Of a stretch of 64,000 nt of DNA, positions 59,839 through 64,000 are shown in pieces. The notes under the pieces are model-generated. The model had not been told where the DNA came from. It made no database searches and saw only the letters and a program-made list of their open reading frames with translations. The position numbers and the translations under genes were made by a program. Numbering within the stretch: the first letter of the stretch is position 1; each line of letters begins with the position of its first letter. Location of the stretch: contig NZ_RJKN01000009.1 of NCBI RefSeq assembly GCF_003751265.1, positions 1-64,000 of the forward strand, given 5' to 3'. Source of the DNA: Pseudokineococcus lusitanus (lineage in GTDB: Bacteria; Actinomycetota; Actinomycetes; Actinomycetales; Quadrisphaeraceae).

Positions 59839-59981
59839 CGCGAGCAGGCGTCTGCTCGCGCTCCCGGCACCCGGAGAGCGCGAACAGGCGCCTGTTCGCC
59901 GTCACGGCCCCCCGGAGGGCGCGAACAGGCGCCTGTTCGTCGTCACGGGCCCCCGCGGGGCGCGGACAGACGCCTGCTCGT
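59839..59981. repeat. Four tandem ~41-bp palindromic repeats
   Basis: Four palindromes are centred near 59849, 59889, 59930 and 59971, at 40-41-base intervals: CGCGAGCAGGCGTCTGCTCG, GCGAACAGGCGCCTGTTCGC (perfect), GCGAACAGGCGCCTGTTCGT and a decayed GCGGACAGACGCCTGCTCGT. The spacers between units 2-3 and 3-4 also repeat (CGTCACGGCCCCCCGGAGGG and a close variant) and are themselves partly palindromic. The array fills the gap between the convergent DUF2470-like gene and rarA. Confidence 0.92.
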
Positions 59982-59997
59982 CGCCGGTGACCCCGGC

Positions 59998-61443
59998 TCA
60001 GGGCCGGGCACGGCCGTCCAGCACCGCGCGCAGGCGCTCCAGCCGCGCGCCGATCTCCCGCTCCGCGCCCCGGTCCGTCGGCTCGTAGTAGCGGCGGCCG
60101 GCCAGCGTGTCCGGCAGGTACTGCTGCGGCGCCACCCCGTGCGGCGCGTCGTGGGCGTACACGTACCCGACGCCGTGGCCCAGCCGCGCCGAGCCGGCGT
60201 AGTGCCCGTCGCGCAGGTGCGCGGGGACGACGCCCGCCCTCCCGGCCCGCACGTCGGCGACCGCGGCGTCCACGCCGAGGTAGGCGGCGTTGGACTTCGG
60301 CGCCGTCGCCAGGTGGACGACGGCCTGCGCCAGGGTGATCCGCGCCTCCGGCATGCCGAGGAGCTGGACCGCCTGGGCCGCGGCGACGGCCGTCTGCAGC
60401 GCCGTCGGGTCGGCCATGCCGACGTCCTCGCTCGCGGCCACGAGCACCCGCCGGGCGATGAAGCGCGGGTCCTCCCCCGCCTCGAGCATCCGCGCCAGGT
60501 AGTGCAGCGCGGCGTCGGCGTCGGACCCGCGCATCGACTTGATGAAGGCGCTGATGACGTCGTAGTGCTGGTCGCCGTCCTTGTCGTAGCGCAGCACCGC
60601 CGCCTCGAGCGCCCGCTCGGCGTGGTCGAGACGGACGGGCACGGGGGCGTCGTCGTCGAGGCCCGCCTCCCACGCGTCGGCCGCGGCCGCACCGGCGGCC
60701 GCCTCGAGCGCCGTCAGCGCGCGCCGGGCGTCCCCGCCCGCCAGCCGGACCAGGTGCTCGAGCGCGTCGTCGTCGAGGGCGACCTCCCCGGCGAGCCCGC
60801 GCTCGTCCTCCAGCGCCCGGCGCAGGAGGGCCCGGACGTCCTCGGGCTCCAGCGGCTGCAGCGTGAGGAGCAGCGAGCGCGACAGCAGCGGGCTGATGAC
60901 GCTGAAGGACGGGTTCTCGGTCGTCGCCGCCACGAGGACGACGAGCCCGTTCTCCACGCCGGGCAGGAGCGTGTCCTGCTGGGCCTTGGTGAAGCGGTGG
61001 ATCTCGTCGAGGAAGAGGACGGTGCGGCGCCGGTGGAGGTCGCGCCGCTCGCGCGCGACGTCCATGACCCGACGGACGTCCTTGACCCCCGCCGTGATCG
61101 CCGACAGCTCTTCGAACGCGCCGCCGCTCGCGCGCGAGACCACGTGCGCGAGCGTCGTCTTCCCGGTACCGGGCGGGCCCCAGAGGACGACGGACGACGG
61201 CGCCGCGCGCGTCACCCGCCGCGGCCCGCCCCCCGCGGCCCCGGGCACCGCCTCGGCGAGCGAGTCGACGAGGCGCCGGAGCGGCGAGCCGCCCCGCAGC
61301 AGGTGCTGCTGGCCGACGACCTCGTCGAGGTCCCGCGGGCGCATGCGGACGGCCAGCGGCGGCCGCGCGCCGCCCCCGCCCGGCGCCCCCGCCGGGGCGC
61401 CGTCGTCGTCCCCGCCGAAGAGGTCCGGCCCGCTGCCCAGCAC
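59998..61443 (-). CDS. rarA: Replication-associated recombination protein A (RarA/MgsA)
   Basis: RarA is a clamp-loader-like AAA+ ATPase acting at stalled or gapped replication forks. The 481-residue protein has the N-terminal SSB-interaction-like stretch, [17 protein letters not shown] and Walker [21 protein letters not shown]. Walker B is [20 protein letters not shown] and sensor 1 is [20 protein letters not shown]. The tetramerisation C-terminus contains [20 protein letters not shown] and [26 protein letters not shown] 61443 gives [20 protein letters not shown]. It reads toward the palindromic repeats. Confidence 0.96.
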   Translation of the reverse strand: MLGSGPDLFGGDDDGAPAGAPGGGGARPPLAVRMRPRDLDEVVGQQHLLRGGSPLRRLVDSLAEAVPGAAGGGPRRVTRAAPSSVVLWGPPGTGKTTLAHVVSRASGGAFEELSAITAGVKDVRRVMDVARERRDLHRRRTVLFLDEIHRFTKAQQDTLLPGVENGLVVLVAATTENPSFSVISPLLSRSLLLTLQPLEPEDVRALLRRALEDERGLAGEVALDDDALEHLVRLAGGDARRALTALEAAAGAAAADAWEAGLDDDAPVPVRLDHAERALEAAVLRYDKDGDQHYDVISAFIKSMRGSDADAALHYLARMLEAGEDPRFIARRVLVAASEDVGMADPTALQTAVAAAQAVQLLGMPEARITLAQAVVHLATAPKSNAAYLGVDAAVADVRAGRAGVVPAHLRDGHYAGSARLGHGVGYVYAHDAPHGVAPQQYLPDTLAGRRYYEPTDRGAEREIGARLERLRAVLDGRARP

Positions 61444-61501
61444 GGGCCCAGGCTAGGTGCCCCCGCACCTCGGCCGGGATCCCGTCCGGACCGCCCCGGC
61501 G

Positions 61502-61581
61502 GACCTGCACGACCCGTCCGTCGGCGTCGGCCGAGGCGTCCGACCAGGGCGACCGCCCGGGCCCACGGACGGGTGCAGGTC
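61502..61581. repeat. Imperfect inverted repeat upstream of small coiled-coil gene
   Basis: GACCTGCACGACCCGTCCG (61502-61520) faces CGGACGGGTGCAGGTC (61566-61581); the arms match over 16 bases with a 3-base insertion. GACCTGCAC also occurs in the element next to the DUF559 gene. Too far apart for a simple terminator; it could be an operator pair or a degenerate repeat. Confidence 0.55.
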
Positions 61582-61609
61582 GGCCCGCGCCCCGCCCTAC
61601 GGTCGGACG

Positions 61610-61804
61610 ATGACCGACCAGCCCTCGACCTTCCGCCGCGTCATGGTCTTCCTCGGCCTGGCCTACGACCCGGCGGCAGAGCCGCGGGGTGCCCGAGGGC
61701 CGTCCCGGTACAGCGTCGGGACCTCGGTCTCCCGTCGCCTCGACGAGGACCTCGACGAGCTGAGGGCCCGGGTCGAGGAGCTGGAACGACGGCTCGGCGG
61801 CTGA
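61610..61804 (+). CDS. Small coiled-coil protein, unknown
   Basis: This 64-residue protein starts MTDQPSTFRRVMVFLGLAYD and ends with a short coiled coil (SRRLDEDLDELRARVEELER). The N-terminal FRRVMVFLGLAYD segment could be a membrane-surface helix. Such small proteins recur in actinobacteria without a known function. The longer frame from 61457 would cover the inverted repeat, so ATG 61610 is preferred. No neighbours on the same strand give a clear functional hint. Confidence 0.6.
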   Translation: MTDQPSTFRRVMVFLGLAYDPAAEPRGARGPSRYSVGTSVSRRLDEDLDELRARVEELERRLGG

Positions 61805-61853
61805 CCGCGAGCCGGTACCGGGCCGCCGCGGGCCGGGTGCGAGCATCGGCGGC

Positions 61854-62636
61854 GTGCTGCGCCCGACCCTCCCGGACGACCCGTTCCTGCGGTGGCACCT
61901 CTCCCCCGACGCGGTCCACGCCACGTGGGTGCGCGGCGGGGCCACGGGGGTGCTCGCCGACCGGCGGCGCGGGCGCTCGCTCGTCGTCGTCGGGGACCCG
62001 GGCGACGCCGCGGACCTCGTCGCCGAGGTGCTCGAGGAGGCGGCCCCGCAGGTGACGACGCTCGTGCGGGGCACCCTCGACGTCCTGCGGGAGCGCGCGC
62101 CGGGCGTCGCCGCGCGGCTCGTCGGCGGCGACGACTGGGACTTCTTCTGGACGGGCGCCGCACCGCCGGAGCCCGTCCCGGGCGAGGAGGACGTCGCCCG
62201 GCTCGCGGTCGGCGGGGCCTCTGGCTGCGGCGCCGACGACGCCGCGGTCGGCGCGCTCCTCGCCGTCGCCAGCGACCGCCCGTCGGCCCGCCCCGGTGAC
62301 GCCCACGCCGGACGCTGGTGGGGCGTCCGCGGCACCTGCGGGCTGCTCGCCTGCGTGGCCGCGACGACGGAGGACGGCGGGCCGGCGCCGCACCTCGCCG
62401 CGCTGGCCACCCACCCGCGCCACCGGGGCCGGGGCCTCGGCGGGGCGGTGACGGCGGCGGCCACCCGCGACCTCCTCGCCACCCACCCCGTCGTCACGCT
62501 CGGCATGTACGCCGACAACGTCCGCGCCCGCCGCGTCTACGAGCGGTTGGGCTGGCGCTGCTCGCACCGCTTCAGCTCGCGCCTCGTCCGCGGCGCCCGG
62601 CGGGCCCCGGTACCGGGCTCGCCGCGCCCGGCCTGA
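61854..62636 (+). CDS. GNAT family N-acetyltransferase
   Basis: This 260-residue protein has a divergent N-terminal half (about 1-130, containing DDWDFFWTGAAPPE) and a C-terminal GNAT domain. The acetyl-CoA motif A is HLAALATHPRHRGRGLGGAV near residue 185. The C-terminal motif is LGMYADNVRARRVYERLGW, followed by CSHRFSSRLVRG. Family members of this layout acetylate amines in small molecules or proteins; the substrate here is unknown. It starts at GTG 61854, 49 bp after the small coiled-coil gene on the same strand. Confidence 0.85.
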   Translation: MLRPTLPDDPFLRWHLSPDAVHATWVRGGATGVLADRRRGRSLVVVGDPGDAADLVAEVLEEAAPQVTTLVRGTLDVLRERAPGVAARLVGGDDWDFFWTGAAPPEPVPGEEDVARLAVGGASGCGADDAAVGALLAVASDRPSARPGDAHAGRWWGVRGTCGLLACVAATTEDGGPAPHLAALATHPRHRGRGLGGAVTAAATRDLLATHPVVTLGMYADNVRARRVYERLGWRCSHRFSSRLVRGARRAPVPGSPRPA

Positions 62637-62659
62637 CGGCGCGGACGTACGGTCGGGAG

Positions 62660-64000
62660 GTGACGTCCCCGGCAGAGCCCGCCCCCCTCTCCGCCTCCCC
62701 CGCCCCGGTCGACGCGACCGAGCTGCTCCTCGACCCCGTCCCGCCCGCCGACCTGCCGACGACCCTCGGTGCCCTGCGGGCGTCGGGCCACGTGCTGCGC
62801 GGCGTCCGCGAGGAGATGCGCGAGAACCTCCTCGCCGCCATGCGCGCCGGCACGACCGCCTCGGAGCGCTTCCCGGGCGTCGTCGGGTACGAGGACACGG
62901 TGCTGCCCGAGGTCGAGCGGGCGCTGCTCGCCGGCCACGACCTCGTGCTGCTCGGCGAGCGCGGCCAGGGCAAGACCCGCCTCGCCCGCACGCTCGTCGC
63001 GCTGCTCGACGAGTGGACGCCCGTCGTCGCCGGCAGCGAGCTCCACGACCACCCCTACGCGCCCGTCTCGGCCCGCGCCCGCGCGCTGGCGGCCGAGCAC
63101 GGCGACGACCTCGAGGTCGGCTGGCTGCACCGCAGCTCGCGGTACACGGAGAAGCTGGCGACGCCGGACACGAGCGTCGGCGACCTCGTCGGCGACGTCG
63201 ACCCCGTGAAGGTCGCGCAGGGCCGCAGCCTCGGGGACCCGGAGACCATCCACTTCGGGCTCGTCCCCCGCGCCCACCGCGGCATCTTCGTCGTCAACGA
63301 GCTGCCCGACCTCGCCGAGCGCATCCAGGTCGCCCTGCTCAACGTGCTGGAGGAGAGGGACATCCAGGTCCGCGGGTACGCGCTGCGCCTGCCGCTGGAC
63401 CTTCTCGTCGTCGCCACGGCCAACCCCGAGGACTACACCAACCGCGGGCGGATCATCACGCCGCTCAAGGACCGCTTCGGGGCCGAGGTCCGCACGCACT
63501 ACCCGCTCGACGTCGAGGCGGAGGTGGCGCTCGTCCGCCAGGAGGCGGCGCTGGCGGCCGAGCTGCCCGACGTCCTGCTCGAGGTCCTCGTCCGCTTCAC
63601 CCGGGCGCTGCGCGAGTCGCCCGCCGTCGACCAGCGCTCGGGCGTCTCGGCCCGCTTCGCCGTCGCGGCGGCGGAGACGACGGCGGCCGCGGCCCTGCGC
63701 CGCTCGGCGCTCGTCGGGGAGAGCCCCGCCGTCGCCCGCGTCGGGGACACGACGTCGGTCGTCACCACGCTGCGCGGCAAGGTCGAGTTCGAGGCCGGCG
63801 AGGAGGGGCGCGAGCACGACGTCCTCGAGCACCTGCGGCGCACCGCCGTCGCGGAGGTCTTCCGGCGGCGCACCCGCGGGCTCGACCTGTCCGGCATCAC
63901 CGCGGTGGTCGCCGAGGGCGCCACGGTGGAGACGGGCGAGCTCGTCCCGTCCGCCGACGTCCTCGCGTCGGTCGGCACCGTGCCGGGCCTCGCCCAGGTG
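62660..64000 (+). CDS. MoxR/Mg-chelatase-like AAA+ ATPase, 5' part
   Basis: The frame is open to the window end (447 codons visible), so the C-terminus is missing. It starts at GTG 62660 with GGTCGGGAG as the ribosome site. After a Pro/Ala-rich N-terminus come Walker A LVLLGERGQGKTRLARTLVA near residue 100, the Walker B region GIFVVNELPDLAERIQVALL, and LLVVATANPEDYTNRGRIIT with the arginine-finger-type LKDRFGAEVRTHYPLD. The Walker B acidic pair is NE instead of DE. MoxR/BchI-like ATPases of this type usually act with a VWA-domain partner, which would be downstream of the window. The substrate is unknown. Confidence 0.85.
   Translation, partial: MTSPAEPAPLSASPAPVDATELLLDPVPPADLPTTLGALRASGHVLRGVREEMRENLLAAMRAGTTASERFPGVVGYEDTVLPEVERALLAGHDLVLLGERGQGKTRLARTLVALLDEWTPVVAGSELHDHPYAPVSARARALAAEHGDDLEVGWLHRSSRYTEKLATPDTSVGDLVGDVDPVKVAQGRSLGDPETIHFGLVPRAHRGIFVVNELPDLAERIQVALLNVLEERDIQVRGYALRLPLDLLVVATANPEDYTNRGRIITPLKDRFGAEVRTHYPLDVEAEVALVRQEAALAAELPDVLLEVLVRFTRALRESPAVDQRSGVSARFAVAAAETTAAAALRRSALVGESPAVARVGDTTSVVTTLRGKVEFEAGEEGREHDVLEHLRRTAVAEVFRRRTRGLDLSGITAVVAEGATVETGELVPSADVLASVGTVPGLAQV

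Noticed and set aside
59839-59981. CRISPR array
   Set aside because: Only four units; the spacers are also repeated and not unique, and no cas genes are nearby.

Overview
The window is very GC-rich chromosomal DNA, with GTG/ATG starts, many 4-base start/stop overlaps and actinobacteria-only genes (BldD, actinobacterial integration host factor mIHF, a helicase-degenerate PriA, a membrane PH-like gene between pyrC and carA). It comes from an actinomycete. The type IV pilus cluster and possible sigma-28-type promoters fit a motile lineage such as Kineosporiales-like or Micrococcales-like bacteria, but the genus cannot be fixed from sequence alone. Almost everything is conserved housekeeping DNA. 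The accessory material is the pilus cluster, a c-di-GMP phosphodiesterase gene, an AbiEi/DUF559-type gene flanked by repeats, and a truncated HNH/DUF222 gene at the left edge.

Layout. 1-1236: 3' part of a DUF222/HNH endonuclease. 1494-7150: hisF, a FUSC-like membrane protein, a PH-domain membrane protein, hisG, hisE, a PnuC/RibM-type vitamin transporter and rpe. 7240-12285: rsmB, fmt, priA. 12453-14327: a GAF-GAF-EAL protein on the opposite strand, inside the usually contiguous metK-priA block. 14361-29713: a leftward pyrimidine/nucleotide block read pyrR-pyrB-pyrC-(PH-like)-carA-carB-pyrK-pyrD-pyrF, then mIHF-gmk-rpoZ-coaBC-metK. A PyrR-binding-loop-like sequence covers the pyrR ribosome site. 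30033-30533: bldD, with a perfect BldD box in its own upstream region. 30637-37803: nusB, efp, a VOC protein, aroB, then an apparently rearranged part (DUF559 gene, aroQ and aroK on the plus strand), a membrane protein and aroC.

37878-51472: a complete monoderm type IV pilus cluster inserted between aroC and aroE. It has assembly ATPase pilB, retraction ATPase pilT, platform pilC, major pilin pilA, minor pilins (pilV, pilW, pilX-like), prepilin peptidase pilD, pilM-pilN-pilO, and an unusual Pro/Ala-rich bitopic protein where a Gram-negative cluster would have pilP. 51583-58801: aroE, mltG, ruvX, alaS, two small membrane genes (DUF6167- and DUF948-like) and rpsD. 58908-64000: a DUF2470-like gene behind a DtxR/IdeR-type iron box, four tandem palindromic repeats, rarA, a small coiled-coil protein, a GNAT acetyltransferase and the 5' part of a MoxR-like AAA+ ATPase.

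How the parts may work together. Three c-di-GMP-linked proteins lie in one window: a GAF-GAF-EAL phosphodiesterase with its catalytic residues, BldD with its c-di-GMP-binding signature, and a PilB whose N-terminus matches the c-di-GMP-binding MshEN domain. Several pil transcription units are preceded by TCAA-N15/16-GCCGAT-like sequences, which resemble sigma-28 (WhiG/FliA) promoters. I infer a c-di-GMP-tuned, alternative-sigma-controlled pilus system.
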